From ATX-6F1 sp943369485 (GTDB lineage Bacteria; Cyanobacteriota; Cyanobacteriia; PCC-6307; Cyanobiaceae), in the NCBI GenBank assembly GCA_943369485.1, contig CALRNH020000016.1, positions 1-64,000 on the forward strand: a stretch of 64,000 nucleotides of DNA. Reading direction: 5' to 3'. Positions 25,034 to 33,867 of this stretch are shown piece by piece. The notes beneath the pieces were generated by a model. It saw only the letters and a program-made list of their open reading frames with translations. It was not told the origin of the DNA and made no database searches. The position numbers and the translations under genes were made by a program. Position 1 is the stretch's first letter, and each line of letters starts with the position of its first letter.

Positions 25034-25804
25034 ATGTCGATTGAGGCCCGAGGCGTGGAGAACTTCCACATCCAACCGATCATCGACCTGGCGTCTGGCC
25101 GTGTCTGCGGCGGCGAAGTGCTGTGGCGACCCGATGATCATCCCCCCGGCCCTGAAGAGCTGACGGCCCTGGAGGAAGATCCCTCCCTCAACCTTTCGGT
25201 CACCCAGGATTCGTTCATCTTTGCCCTCAACCAGCTGGATCGGATTCAGTCCTCCGGCATCTGGCTGTCGGTCAACCTCTCCTGTCGCTTCATCGGCTCG
25301 GGCCGGATGTTCTTCCGGCCCATTTCCCGCGCCCTCCCCGACCTCGACAACCTGCGCCGCAAGGTGGGCAAGCGTCTGGTGGTGGAGGTCACAGAGCGGG
25401 GCATTGCGGGCCACGAGGAATCGGCCTTCATCAATGAACTCACCGGGCTGCACACCATCGCCGTGGATGATTTCGGCACGGGTGATGCTCCCCTCTCCCA
25501 CATGCTGTCTCTTAAATTCAGCAAGGTGAAGGTGGATCGCTCGATCATCTCCGGCATCGACTCCGACAGCTACCGCCAACGGTTCCTGCAGTGGTTGCTG
25601 GCAGGCTGCCATGCCATCGGCGTGGACGTCTGCGCCGAAGGGGTCGAAACCGAATCCGAGGCCGCCTTCCTGCGCCGGATCGGTGTGGACCAGGCCCAGG
25701 GCTGGCTCTGGAGCAAGGCCATCCCCGCCGAGCAATTCGAAACCCTCACGGTGCCGATGGAGTCGGTGACCCAGTCCCTCGGGCGCATCCTCAACGCCTC
25801 CTGA
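25034..25804 (+). CDS. Stand-alone EAL-domain protein (c-di-GMP phosphodiesterase)
   Basis: The 256 residues are a single EAL domain with no visible sensory or membrane part. The signature Glu-Ala-Leu is degenerate (GGEVLWR), but the metal and catalytic residues are kept: Asn in SVNLS, Glu in VEVTERG, the Asp pair in VDDFGTG, Lys in KVDRS, Glu in CAEGVET and QGWLWSK. It is therefore probably able to hydrolyse c-di-GMP to pGpG, though activity cannot be proven. c-di-GMP commonly controls type IV pili and surface attachment, which fits the pilus genes in this window. Confidence 0.85.
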   Translation: MSIEARGVENFHIQPIIDLASGRVCGGEVLWRPDDHPPGPEELTALEEDPSLNLSVTQDSFIFALNQLDRIQSSGIWLSVNLSCRFIGSGRMFFRPISRALPDLDNLRRKVGKRLVVEVTERGIAGHEESAFINELTGLHTIAVDDFGTGDAPLSHMLSLKFSKVKVDRSIISGIDSDSYRQRFLQWLLAGCHAIGVDVCAEGVETESEAAFLRRIGVDQAQGWLWSKAIPAEQFETLTVPMESVTQSLGRILNAS

Positions 25805-25859
25805 GCGGCGGTCTGGGATCATCGGGATCGACCAGGGCGATCCCAGAACGGCGCGGGCG

Positions 25860-26744
25860 ATGCATTTCCAGGACATCATTTCCACCCTGAATCGCTTCTG
25901 GGCCGATCAGGGCTGCCTGTTGCTGCAGCCCTACGACACCGAGAAGGGGGCCGGCACCATGAGCCCCCACACGGTGCTGCGGGCGATCGGGCCGGAGCCC
26001 TGGGCGGTGGCCTACCCAGAGCCCTGCCGGCGCCCCACCGATGGCCGCTACGGCGACAACCCCAACCGCGCCCAGCACTACTTCCAGTACCAGGTGCTGA
26101 TCAAGCCCTCCCCCGACGGCATCCAGGAGACCTACCTGGCGTCCCTCGAAGCCCTGGGCATCCGCGCCGCTGACCATGACATCCGCTTCGTGGAGGACAA
26201 CTGGGAATCCCCCACCCTCGGCGCCTGGGGTGTGGGTTGGGAGGTTTGGCTCGATGGCATGGAGGTGACCCAGTTCACCTATTTCCAGCAATGCGGTGGC
26301 CTCGATTGCCGGCCGGTGTCGATCGAGATCACCTACGGCCTCGAACGCCTCGCCATGTACCTCCAGGACGTGGAGAGCATCTGGGAGTTGAGCTGGAACG
26401 GCGAGCGCACCTACGGCGACATCTGGTTGCCCTTTGAGAAGGGTCAGTGCACCTACAACTTCGAAGCCTCCAGCGCCGAGCGTCTTCTGCAGCTGTTTGC
26501 GCTCTATGAGGCCGAGGCCGCTGAGCTGGTGGAGCGCCGCCTGCCAGCGCCCGCCCTCGATTACGTGCTCAAGTGCAGCCACACCTTCAACCTGCTGGAA
26601 GCCAGAGGGGTGATCTCGGTCACCGAGCGCACCGCCACCATCGCCCGCATCCGGCACCTGGCCCGGCAGGTGGCTGAAGCCTGGTTGCTGGAGCGCGAGG
26701 CCCTGGGCTTCCCCTTGCTCAAGACCCCTGCGGTGCCGGCGTGA
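25860..26744 (+). CDS. glyQ: Glycyl-tRNA synthetase alpha subunit
   Basis: A 294-residue protein of bacterial GlyQ length. It carries the class II signatures (FQDIISTLNRFWADQGCLLL, PCRRPTDGRYGDNPNR, FQYQVLIKPSPDGIQ, ITYGLERLAMYLQ). With GlyS it charges tRNA-Gly; glyS is not in this window. It overlaps the GTG of the following small gene by 4 bp. Confidence 0.97.
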   Translation: MHFQDIISTLNRFWADQGCLLLQPYDTEKGAGTMSPHTVLRAIGPEPWAVAYPEPCRRPTDGRYGDNPNRAQHYFQYQVLIKPSPDGIQETYLASLEALGIRAADHDIRFVEDNWESPTLGAWGVGWEVWLDGMEVTQFTYFQQCGGLDCRPVSIEITYGLERLAMYLQDVESIWELSWNGERTYGDIWLPFEKGQCTYNFEASSAERLLQLFALYEAEAAELVERRLPAPALDYVLKCSHTFNLLEARGVISVTERTATIARIRHLARQVAEAWLLEREALGFPLLKTPAVPA

Positions 26745-26926
26745 TCAAGCGGATTCTGCTGCTGCTGGTGGTGGCCGCCGGCAGTTTCCAGGGGGGACGC
26801 CTCACCGAGCGAGCCGTGGGCCCCTGCCGCATCCGGCCCGTGGCCGCCCTGCTGGCCCCGTTGATCGGCCAGAAGATGCCCAGCCCCCAGCTCTGTGATC
26901 TGATGCTCAAGTTGCCCAGCCCCTGA
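26741..26926 (+). CDS. Small secreted or membrane protein, unknown
   Basis: A 61-residue ORF beginning GTG that overlaps the glyQ stop. It has an N-terminal hydrophobic stretch IKRILLLLVVAAGSFQGGRL resembling a signal anchor, then two Cys (GPCRIRP and QLCDLM). Translational coupling to glyQ and a coherent signal-like start suggest it is real, but I do not recognise the family. Confidence 0.55.
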   Translation: MIKRILLLLVVAAGSFQGGRLTERAVGPCRIRPVAALLAPLIGQKMPSPQLCDLMLKLPSP

Positions 26927-26937
26927 GGGCTCAGGGG
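26920..26937. terminator. Possible bidirectional hairpin between convergent genes
   Basis: CCCCTGAG GG CTCAGGGG is a perfect 8-bp stem that contains the stop codons of both the small ORF and the LysM gene. No T run follows on either strand, so a terminator role is uncertain. Confidence 0.35.
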
Positions 26938-27803
26938 GCCACCGGCAGGGCCGGGGCATCGAGGGTGTTGCTGCACAGATCAATCACGATCCGCTGGCCC
27001 ACCGATTTCGGATCCGGCGGCGCCCAGGCCTCCCAGTCTCCATCGATGCGCCAGGTCTGGCGCAGGCTCTCGCACTGCACCGCCACCGCCGTCGCCCCGG
27101 CCCGACGCACCCCCAGATCGGCCACGGCCGGCTTCACCAGGGTGATGCGCACCCCGCCCGGGTGCAGCCGCCAGCCGGCCCAATCCACCTCCGTGCTCCC
27201 GAAGCGGCGCCAGCGGGCCCGGCCCGACTGCTCCCGCAGGCTGAGCTCGGCCCGGTCCCGGCGCTCGGCCGGGCTCAACAGCAAGGCGGCGGCGGCGGTC
27301 TGCTCCCCTGTGCCGGCAGGCGGCGCCGGAACGGCGGGCCCCTGGGGGCGCGGCGGTGCGGGCGATTCAGGTCGGCGGCCCGGGCCCAGCGGCAGCTTCA
27401 GCCAGCCGCCCACCGGCAGGGCCTCGGCCCGCAGGCCCGGGTTGAGCCGCTGCAGGGCTTCCACCGTGGTGCTGCTGCGGTTGGCGAGCGCCTCAAGGGT
27501 GTCGCCGGAGCGGATCAGTACCCCCGGCCCCGCTGGTGGCAGCTTCAGCCGCTGACCCACGATCAGTTGGTTGGCGTCCTTGAGCTGGTTGATCTCGATC
27601 AGCCCGTCGACGCTGACGCCATGGCGCTGGGCGATGGCGTCGAGGGTGTCGCCGTCGCGCACCGTGATCGAGCGGGTTGTCGGGACGTTCTGGGCCAGGG
27701 ACTGAGCCTGGAGCGGTGCCTGGCTGAGCCCTGTGCTCACGCAGGCCGCCAGCAGCAGGCCAAAAACCACGGCGGAGGCGCGCACGGGCTTGGGGAAACA
27801 CAC
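26931..27803 (-). CDS. LysM-domain exported protein
   Basis: A 290-residue protein with a hydrophobic signal segment (residues about 8-25), then two LysM domains: ITVRDGDTLDAIAQRHGVSV (about 47-93) and LIRSGDTLEALANRSSTTVE (about 95-138). These bind glycan strands of peptidoglycan. After a Pro-rich linker comes a C-terminal domain of about 110 residues (LREQSGRARWRRFG, VQCESLRQTWRIDG, IVIDLCSNTLD) that looks cyanobacterium-specific. It probably acts in the periplasm or at the cell wall. It converges with the glyQ operon and is divergent from comEC. Confidence 0.82.
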   Translation of the reverse strand: MCFPKPVRASAVVFGLLLAACVSTGLSQAPLQAQSLAQNVPTTRSITVRDGDTLDAIAQRHGVSVDGLIEINQLKDANQLIVGQRLKLPPAGPGVLIRSGDTLEALANRSSTTVEALQRLNPGLRAEALPVGGWLKLPLGPGRRPESPAPPRPQGPAVPAPPAGTGEQTAAAALLLSPAERRDRAELSLREQSGRARWRRFGSTEVDWAGWRLHPGGVRITLVKPAVADLGVRRAGATAVAVQCESLRQTWRIDGDWEAWAPPDPKSVGQRIVIDLCSNTLDAPALPVAP

Positions 27804-27868
27804 GGGACGGTGGCCGAACCCTAGGGGAAGCCCCTGGGAATCCTGGGACGGTATCGCCTGCTTTACCC

Positions 27869-29977
27869 ATGCCTGCCGTTGTGGTGGCCTTGGCCCTGGT
27901 GGCCCTCAGCCTGGGGGTGGTGCCGCTGGCGGATCCCGTCCGCTGGCTGGCTCTTGTGCCCCTGATCGCCTGGGCGGGTTGGTTGAGCCAGCGCCGTGCC
28001 TGGGGCCTGCGCCAGCGGGCCCTGCTGCTGTCGCTTCTGCCGCTGCTGCTGCTCTGGGGGCTGATCCACCAGAGCCACCCCGGCCCGGCCGATCCCAGCC
28101 GGCTGGTGGGGGCGGCCCCGATCGCCGTGCTGGAAGGGCGCCTGGCGGCCGATCCCCAACCCCTCAGCACTGGCGAGGGCTGCCGGGCTGTGCTCGAGCA
28201 GGCCGGTGGCGCCACGGAACTGCGCTTTTCCACCTGCACTGGTCTGCGCCAGGGTTGGCGCCTGCGGGTCAGCGGCGCCCTCAGACGGCCCGCCTCGGGG
28301 CCCCATCCCCTGCTCAGCAGTGCTGCCGAGCGACTTGCCCGCCAGGGCATCTGGAGCCAGATGCGTGTGGCGTCGGTGGAGGTGCTGGAGCGGCCGGCGA
28401 CGCCGGTGGCCGACCTGCGCCGGCGCATGGCTGAGGCCCTGCTGGAGCGAGGCGGGCCCGACAAGGGCGGGGTGCTGGCGGCCCTGGTGCTGGGCAGCGC
28501 CGTGGTGCCCGTGCCGCTCGCCGTGCGCGAGGCCTTTCGGGTCGCCGGCCTCTCCCACGCCCTCGCCGCCAGTGGCTTCCATCTCACCGTCTTGCTCGGG
28601 GCGGTGATGGTGCTGGGGCGGCGCTCCCCCCGGCTGATCCGCTGGACCCTGGCCGGCGGGGCGATGCTGCTGTTTCTGCTGCTGGCGGGACCCCAGCCCT
28701 CGGTGGTGCGGGCCGTGCTGATGGGGGCCGTGGCCTTTGCGGTGCTGGAGAGCGGCCAGCGCGGCCGGCCCCTGGGGGTGCTCCTGCTGACCGTGCTGCT
28801 GATGCTGCTGGTGCAGCCCCTTTGGCTGCTGGATGTGGGCTTCCAGCTCTCGGTGGCCGCCACCGCCGGGCTGATGCTCACCTCCCGCGACCTGGAAACC
28901 GCGCTCGGGCGGCGATTGGCCTTCTGCGCTGCTTCCCCCTGGGCGCGCCGGCTGGCGGGTGGTCTGGCGGCGGGGCTGGCGGTGCCCCTGGCGGCCTCCC
29001 TCTGGACCCTGCCGCTGCAGTTGCTGCACTTCGGCAGCGTGCCGCTCTGGGCCGTGCCCTCGAATCTGGTGGTCTCACCGTTGCTGACGCCCCTCACCCT
29101 CGGGGCGATGGCGATGGCGCTCCTGGCGGTGCTGGCGCCGCCGCTGCTCGCTCTGCTGGCCTGGCCCTTCGTGACTCTCACCGGCGTGCTGCTGGCGATC
29201 ACCCGCTGGTTTGCCGCCCTGCCGATGGCCCAATGGCAGCTGGGGAGGCCCAGCGCAGTGCTGGTGCTGCTGTTCAGCCTGGGCCTGCTGCCGCTGCTGG
29301 TGGTTTCTTTGGGTCGCTGGCACCGGGGGCGAGCCTGGGGGGCGGCGTTGATCGCCCTGACGAGCGTGGTGCACCTGGCCCAGATCAGCGGAAACCAGAT
29401 CCTGTTGGTGCACCAGGGGGCGGGGGATCTGCTGCTGGCCACCCACCGCGGGCGCGGTGCCCTGGTGAGCACTCGCAGCGATGGCCTCAGCTGCAGCCGC
29501 GCCCGTCAGCTGGCCCTGGGCCTCGGTCTGCAGCGCTACGACTGGGTGCTCGTGAGTGATCCGGTGGCGCCGGCCGATCCGGGCTGCTGGCGCGCGCTTT
29601 CACCCCTGGTGCTCAGCTCCGGTGGGCAGCGCTTGCCACTGGCGCCGGGCCAACGGCTGGAAAGTCCCGGGCTCAGCCTGGAGGCGCTGGCGGCCGGCGG
29701 CCTGGCCCTGCGGCTGCAGGTGGGGGAGCACCTCTGGGTGCTGCTGCCGGATCGCCAGTCGCTGTGGTCATGGCAGCAGGCGGCTGTCGGCGGCCAGCCA
29801 CGGCTGGCGGGCCTGTGGCTGGGCTTTCGGCCCCGCCGGGCCGAGCGGATCTGGCTGGCGTCGCTGGCCCCTCCGCGGTTGTGGCTGAGCGGACGGGCCC
29901 CGCCGGGGGCGGGGTCGCTGCCCAGGGGCTGGTTCGCGAGCGGGGAGAGCGGTTCCCTGCAGGGTCAGGCGGGCTGA
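27869..29977 (+). CDS. comEC: ComEC/Rec2 DNA-uptake channel
   Basis: A 702-residue polytopic protein. After N-terminal helices comes a soluble OB-like region (residues about 75-180), then the Competence domain with AALVLGSAVVPVP, FRVAGLSHALAASGFHLTVL and QPSVVRAVLMG. The C-terminal half is a reduced metallo-beta-lactamase-like region (ILLVHQGAGDLLLAT, WVLVSDPVAPADP) that lacks the HxHxDH zinc motif. ComEC carries single-stranded DNA across the inner membrane during transformation. Together with the pilins and minor pilins in this window it points to natural competence. Confidence 0.92.
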   Translation: MPAVVVALALVALSLGVVPLADPVRWLALVPLIAWAGWLSQRRAWGLRQRALLLSLLPLLLLWGLIHQSHPGPADPSRLVGAAPIAVLEGRLAADPQPLSTGEGCRAVLEQAGGATELRFSTCTGLRQGWRLRVSGALRRPASGPHPLLSSAAERLARQGIWSQMRVASVEVLERPATPVADLRRRMAEALLERGGPDKGGVLAALVLGSAVVPVPLAVREAFRVAGLSHALAASGFHLTVLLGAVMVLGRRSPRLIRWTLAGGAMLLFLLLAGPQPSVVRAVLMGAVAFAVLESGQRGRPLGVLLLTVLLMLLVQPLWLLDVGFQLSVAATAGLMLTSRDLETALGRRLAFCAASPWARRLAGGLAAGLAVPLAASLWTLPLQLLHFGSVPLWAVPSNLVVSPLLTPLTLGAMAMALLAVLAPPLLALLAWPFVTLTGVLLAITRWFAALPMAQWQLGRPSAVLVLLFSLGLLPLLVVSLGRWHRGRAWGAALIALTSVVHLAQISGNQILLVHQGAGDLLLATHRGRGALVSTRSDGLSCSRARQLALGLGLQRYDWVLVSDPVAPADPGCWRALSPLVLSSGGQRLPLAPGQRLESPGLSLEALAAGGLALRLQVGEHLWVLLPDRQSLWSWQQAAVGGQPRLAGLWLGFRPRRAERIWLASLAPPRLWLSGRAPPGAGSLPRGWFASGESGSLQGQAG

Positions 29978-30072
29978 GCTTGTTGCTGGATCAGCGCACC
30001 CAGGGCCGATGTCTACAGTGCCCTCGGCCTGCGGGCCGGCGCGGCGTTGCGGTTCTTGCATCGCGGTGGTCT

Positions 30073-30157
30073 GGAGAGGTGGCTGAGTGGTCGAAAGCGA
30101 ACGACTCGAAATCGTTTGAAGGGAAACCTTCCGTGGGTTCGAATCCCACCCTCTCCG
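30073..30157 (+). tRNA. tRNA-Ser (CGA)
   Basis: The acceptor stem GGAGAGG/CCTCTCC with discriminator G closes an 85-nt cloverleaf. It has the D arm TGGCTGAGTGGTCGA, anticodon loop CTCGAAA (anticodon CGA), the long variable arm typical of class II tRNA and a TTCGAATC T loop. The CCA is not encoded. Confidence 0.95.
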
Positions 30158-30317
30158 TTTTGATCCATCCGCTTTGATCCATCTGCGCAAGGAGGGGTGG
30201 CCAGCTGGATGGAGAGCTGGCTGGGACCGTCTCAGGCACCGCTGATCGCGAACGGCTCGCCGATGCCGATTGAGCGACCTCAAGAAGATGCGTATGTGAG
30301 GCATCTATGCTGCATCC

Positions 30318-30506
30318 TTGGGCGGTGCTTGCTTGAACTTGGATGAAGGCCTGGATCCGGCGCGGTTCCCCCGCCGCCTGGAGCTGGAGATCTCCGCAGA
30401 GGCCATGGAACTCCTGGTCGAGCTGGCGCAGCGCACGGGCCGCTCGATCAATGAAGTCGCCCTGGAGATGCTTGACGGGCAGATTCGTCGCTTGCAGGGT
30501 GATTGA
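30318..30506 (+). CDS. Ribbon-helix-helix-like small protein
   Basis: A 62-residue ORF whose C-terminal two thirds read LELEISAEAMELLVELAQRT then GRSINEVALEMLDG, the beta strand plus two helices of an RHH/antitoxin-type DNA-binding fold. No toxin gene is adjacent. The start is uncertain (TTG 30318 or TTG 30333). It could be a solitary antitoxin-like regulator. Confidence 0.5.
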   Translation: MGGACLNLDEGLDPARFPRRLELEISAEAMELLVELAQRTGRSINEVALEMLDGQIRRLQGD

Positions 30507-31104
30507 GCGCAGAGAGATCCACTGGCCTGCTTGTTGGGCGTCGATCGGGGTGACGATCACCCTTGGGGCGCCAGGTCGAGCGCGCCCACTCCGATCGGCC
30601 CAAGCAGGCGGCCGGGCGCCCTCAGAGGTGGCATGGTCCCGGTGCCCAGCTGTGCGGCGACCCATGGCTGGACGCAGCCCAGCGAGGGCGGCGAGGCGAC
30701 ATGTTCTGCTGAACCCGGCTTCTGTTGAGGCCTTCTCAGTTCAGGCCCGTTCAGTTGATGGCCGTTCAGCGGCCTGAGCTTGGACCGATCAAAGCCCGGA
30801 CCAGGGGCGAGCAGGGAACAGCGGGCGGCCCTGGTTGGTTCCGCTCGATGACGATCAACATCGAACCCATGCCGCCCGTTCATCAATCTCAATCATGGGG
30901 CTTCGGTTCTCCTATCCCTGCCAAGGCTTGCGACGGTCGATTGACCTTGGGTCTGGGCCGATGGAACTGGGTGGAACGCGCTCGGGTGGTCGCTGGGCGC
31001 CGACTGGATCGATGCCCGCCCGCCCACAGGCTTGGCGGTGCTGCCGCGCCGGGTGATCCGTTGTCACACTTGCGTTTAAGCAGGACTGAGGTAGCGGGCT
31101 TAGG
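30507..31104. other. Intergenic stretch with no supported gene
   Basis: About 600 bp that is open in several frames because of its high GC, but none gives a recognisable protein. A hairpin GGGTGA/TCACCC lies at 30548-30562, 40 bp after the RHH-like ORF. Short repeated TTCAG units occur around 30735-30775. I see no RNA gene. Confidence 0.4.
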
Positions 31105-31368
31105 GTGAAGCCAGCGGGCTTTGGGACGTTGAAAGTTACCCACTACAACGACGAGCACCTCATCGGCCTGTCTTCCGAAGAGGCCGCCCTGTTCGTGGAT
31201 GTCTGTCATGCGGCGATCTTTTCGGATTTCATGCCCCAGGATCCCGAGACCCAGAACCGCCTGATGTTGCTGCTGGGTCAGGTTCAGATCGGTCTGCTGC
31301 CCACCGCCCAGCAGTACTGGGAGCAGAAGCGCGCCTCGGCCACCTCTTCCCCCTCTTCGATGCCCTGA
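31105..31368 (+). CDS. Conserved cyanobacterial protein of unknown function
   Basis: A protein of up to 87 residues that is mainly helical and acidic (VTHYNDEHLIGLSSEEAALF, then VDVCHAAIFSDFMPQ). A TTG at 31129 giving MKVTHYNDEH is an alternative start and begins the protein-like part. No membrane segment or known motif. The translation has normal composition for a real protein, unlike the opposite-strand frames. Confidence 0.6.
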   Translation: MKPAGFGTLKVTHYNDEHLIGLSSEEAALFVDVCHAAIFSDFMPQDPETQNRLMLLLGQVQIGLLPTAQQYWEQKRASATSSPSSMP

Positions 31369-31521
31369 GGGGCCGTGGGCCTGGCGTGGGTCGAGAGCCC
31401 CCTGGTCCACGATCATCAGCGCCGCCTGGGCGCGAGCCACTTCCCCGCTCAGCCTGTTGAGCCGCTTGAGGTCGCTGAGTTGGGCTCTGTCTTGAGGGGC
31501 AGGTTCTGGCCCGCCCGACAC

Positions 31522-31764
31522 TCAGGAGTGGAACAACAGCACCAGGCCTTTGGTGAGCTGATGGAACTCCCGTTCCTCGCGGCTGAGGTCGAGGCCCACC
31601 TGCAGCCCCTCCTTGAGGGCATCGTCGAAGGGCGGTGAGGCGGGCGCCTTGCCCGCGCGCCAGAGCGCAGCGATGCCCACCGGAGTGGCATGCCAGCTGA
31701 AACAGGCCGTCGTGCCGATCGACGGCTCCTTCAGGGCGTCTTCTAGCAGCTCGCGGATCGGCAT
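31522..31764 (-). CDS. Conserved hypothetical protein
   Basis: An 80-residue ORF beginning MPIRELLEDALKEPSIGTTA, with an amphipathic N-terminal helix and a helical C-terminus (LSREEREFHQLTKGLVLLFH). No domain is recognised. Amino-acid use is ordinary, while overlapping minus-strand frames are Arg/Pro/Gly-rich and look like shadows. A GTG directly after its stop opens another frame, which I do not call because it runs antisense to the previous gene. Confidence 0.5.
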   Translation of the reverse strand: MPIRELLEDALKEPSIGTTACFSWHATPVGIAALWRAGKAPASPPFDDALKEGLQVGLDLSREEREFHQLTKGLVLLFHS

Positions 31765-31870
31765 GGCCTGACGGAATTGCCGACAGCATCGGAATCTCTG
31801 GGCTGGCCGGCAATCAGCTGAGAGCTTTCGTGACGTCCGCCCATGCAGTGGTGCCGCCTACGGTGCGCCC

Positions 31871-33064
31871 ATGCACCGCCTTCCTGCTCCGATCGCCCTC
31901 GTGCATGAGTGGTTCACCCCCCGCTCAGTGGGGGGATCAGAGCAGGTGGTGCGGGCCCTCGATCCGGTGCTTCAACCGGACCTGTTCGCCCTGGTGGATG
32001 GGGAGAGCCGGCGCCACGACAGCTGGCTGGCGGGCCGCCGCATCCGTACCAGCTTCATCCAGCAGCTGCCCTGGGGCATCAGCCATGTGCAGCAGTACCT
32101 GCCCTTGCTCCCCCTGGCGATCGAGCAGCTCGATCTGGCCGGCTACCCCCTGGTGGTAAGCAGCAACCATCTGGTGGCCAAAGGGGTGCTCACCGGCCCC
32201 GACCAACTGCACGTGAGTTATGTGCATACCCCCGTGCGCTACGCCTGGGACCAGATGCACCCCTACCTGGCCAGCTCCGCCCTGGCCCGCAGCCCCCTGG
32301 GGCCGCTGATCCGCTGGCAGTTGCACCGGTTGCGCCTCTGGGACACGCTCAGCAGCGGCCGGGTTGATGTCTTCGTGGCCAACTCCCGCTTCACGGCCCG
32401 TCGCATCCGCCGTTACTGGCGGCGCGAGAGCGTGGTGGTGCCGCCGCCGGTGAACCTCTCCCGTTTCAGCCACGGGGGGCCCCGCGACGATTTCTATCTC
32501 TCGCTCTGCCGCCTGGTGCCCTACAAGCGGGTGGATCTGGTGATCGAGTCCTTCAACCGCCTCGCCCTGCCGCTGCTGGTGGTCGGCGATGGCCCCGAGC
32601 GGCGGCGGCTTGAGGCGATCGCGGGCCCCACGGTGCGGCTGCTGGGGCGCCGCAGTGAGGCGGAGGTGAATGAGCTCATGGGGCGCTGCCGCGCCTACGT
32701 CTACGCCGGACTCGAGGATTTCGGCATTGCCCCGGTGGAGGCCATGGCGGCCGGCGCCCCGGTGATCGGGCTTGGCCAGGGGGGCCTGCTGGACAGCGTG
32801 CGCTGCCTGCGCAGCGGCGTGCCAGGCCCCACCGGTCTGCTGTTCCCCGAGCAGACCGTGGCCTCACTTGAGGCGGCCGTCGCCCAGTTCCACGACCAGC
32901 AGCTCTGGCGGCGCTTCTCCAGCGAGGCCCTGCGCCAGTGGGCCGAGCGTTTCGCCCCCGAGCGATTCCAGGAAAGGATGCTCACCGTGCTCGAGCGCAG
33001 CTGGGGGCAGCACCAGCGCCGGCTGTCCCATGACAGCCGACCGGGCGCTGTGCCTCTGGCTTGA
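31871..33064 (+). CDS. Family 4 glycosyltransferase
   Basis: A 397-residue GT-B enzyme. The N-terminal acceptor domain begins IALVHEWFTPRSVGGSEQVV; the donor-binding half has LSLCRLVPYKRVDLVIESFN, LVVGDGPERRRLE and EDFGIAPVEAMAAGAPVIGL, including the EX7E-type motif of family GT4. It transfers a sugar from a nucleotide sugar, probably onto a lipid-linked surface polysaccharide. The next gene, 50 bp on, encodes an initiating sugar-phosphate transferase, so the two likely act in one exopolysaccharide or O-antigen pathway. Confidence 0.88.
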   Translation: MHRLPAPIALVHEWFTPRSVGGSEQVVRALDPVLQPDLFALVDGESRRHDSWLAGRRIRTSFIQQLPWGISHVQQYLPLLPLAIEQLDLAGYPLVVSSNHLVAKGVLTGPDQLHVSYVHTPVRYAWDQMHPYLASSALARSPLGPLIRWQLHRLRLWDTLSSGRVDVFVANSRFTARRIRRYWRRESVVVPPPVNLSRFSHGGPRDDFYLSLCRLVPYKRVDLVIESFNRLALPLLVVGDGPERRRLEAIAGPTVRLLGRRSEAEVNELMGRCRAYVYAGLEDFGIAPVEAMAAGAPVIGLGQGGLLDSVRCLRSGVPGPTGLLFPEQTVASLEAAVAQFHDQQLWRRFSSEALRQWAERFAPERFQERMLTVLERSWGQHQRRLSHDSRPGAVPLA

Positions 33065-33114
33065 GTGACCCTGGCGATTGGATCGGCGCACCAGGAGATC
33101 ATTGAATATCAGTC

Positions 33115-33867
33115 ATGGCTGACAGCACGCTGAGCCCCACCTCCCGCCGCCTGGGCGATCGCGCTGGTGAACTCTTTCTGGTGGATCTTGATCATCAGCG
33201 CCGCACCACAGGGCCCACGGCTCAGGATCTGATCGACGCCCAGGCCAAGGGCTCTCGGGTGCTCAAGCGCAGCGGTGATCTGGTCTTCGCTGCCCTGGTG
33301 CTGACGCTCGGATCCCCCGTGCTCCTGGCCCTGGCGGTGATCGTGAAGCTGAGTTCCCGCGGGCCGGTGTTCTACGTGCAGCAGAGGGTGGGCCGCGGCT
33401 ATCGCAGTTTCGGCTGCATCAAGTTCCGCACGATGCGCAAGGACGCCGATCGAATCCTGCCTGAACTTCTGAAGCGCTCGCCGGAATTGGAGGCCGAATT
33501 CAGGAACGATTTCAAGCTCAAGGATGATCCTCGCATCACCCGAATCGGCAAATTTCTGCGCCGTTCCAGCCTCGATGAACTACCTCAGTTCCTGAATGTG
33601 TTGCGTGGTGAGATGAGCGTGGTCGGCCCTCGCCCCATCGTCCGCGCTGAACTCAAGCGCTACGGCCTGCAGATGGATGAGGTGCTGGCGGTACGCCCCG
33701 GCCTCACCGGCCTCTGGCAGGTGTCGGGCCGCAACAACCTCAGCTACAAAACCCGGGTGAGCCTCGATCTTCGTTATGCACGCCGGCGCACGCTGGCGAT
33801 GGATCTGGGCATCATTCTGTGCACCATCGGCGTGATCCTGTTTCCCCGCGATCGCGGCGCCTACTGA
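33115..33867 (+). CDS. Polyprenyl-phosphate sugar-1-phosphate transferase (bacterial sugar transferase)
   Basis: A 250-residue WbaP/ExoY-type enzyme: one membrane helix (about residues 55-78), the basic FYVQQRVGRGYRSFGCIKFRTM segment in two parts, then DPRITRIGKFLRRSSLDELPQ with the catalytic Asp-Glu, MSVVGPRP and PGLTGLWQVSGRN. It transfers a hexose-1-phosphate to undecaprenyl phosphate, the first step of surface polysaccharide repeat assembly. Its 3' end overlaps the cbiB stop convergently by 7 bp. Confidence 0.92.
   Translation: MADSTLSPTSRRLGDRAGELFLVDLDHQRRTTGPTAQDLIDAQAKGSRVLKRSGDLVFAALVLTLGSPVLLALAVIVKLSSRGPVFYVQQRVGRGYRSFGCIKFRTMRKDADRILPELLKRSPELEAEFRNDFKLKDDPRITRIGKFLRRSSLDELPQFLNVLRGEMSVVGPRPIVRAELKRYGLQMDEVLAVRPGLTGLWQVSGRNNLSYKTRVSLDLRYARRRTLAMDLGIILCTIGVILFPRDRGAY

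Noticed and set aside
27493..29472. A 659-codon minus-strand ORF opposite comEC
   Set aside because: The translation is Arg/Ser/Pro-rich and has no motif; ComEC on the other strand explains the region.
31369..31521. Minus-strand frame starting GTG at 31521 (MSGGPEPAPQDRAQL)
   Set aside because: The first 50 codons look protein-like and abut the upstream stop, but the frame runs on antisense to the gene at 31105-31368 and has no recognisable domain.
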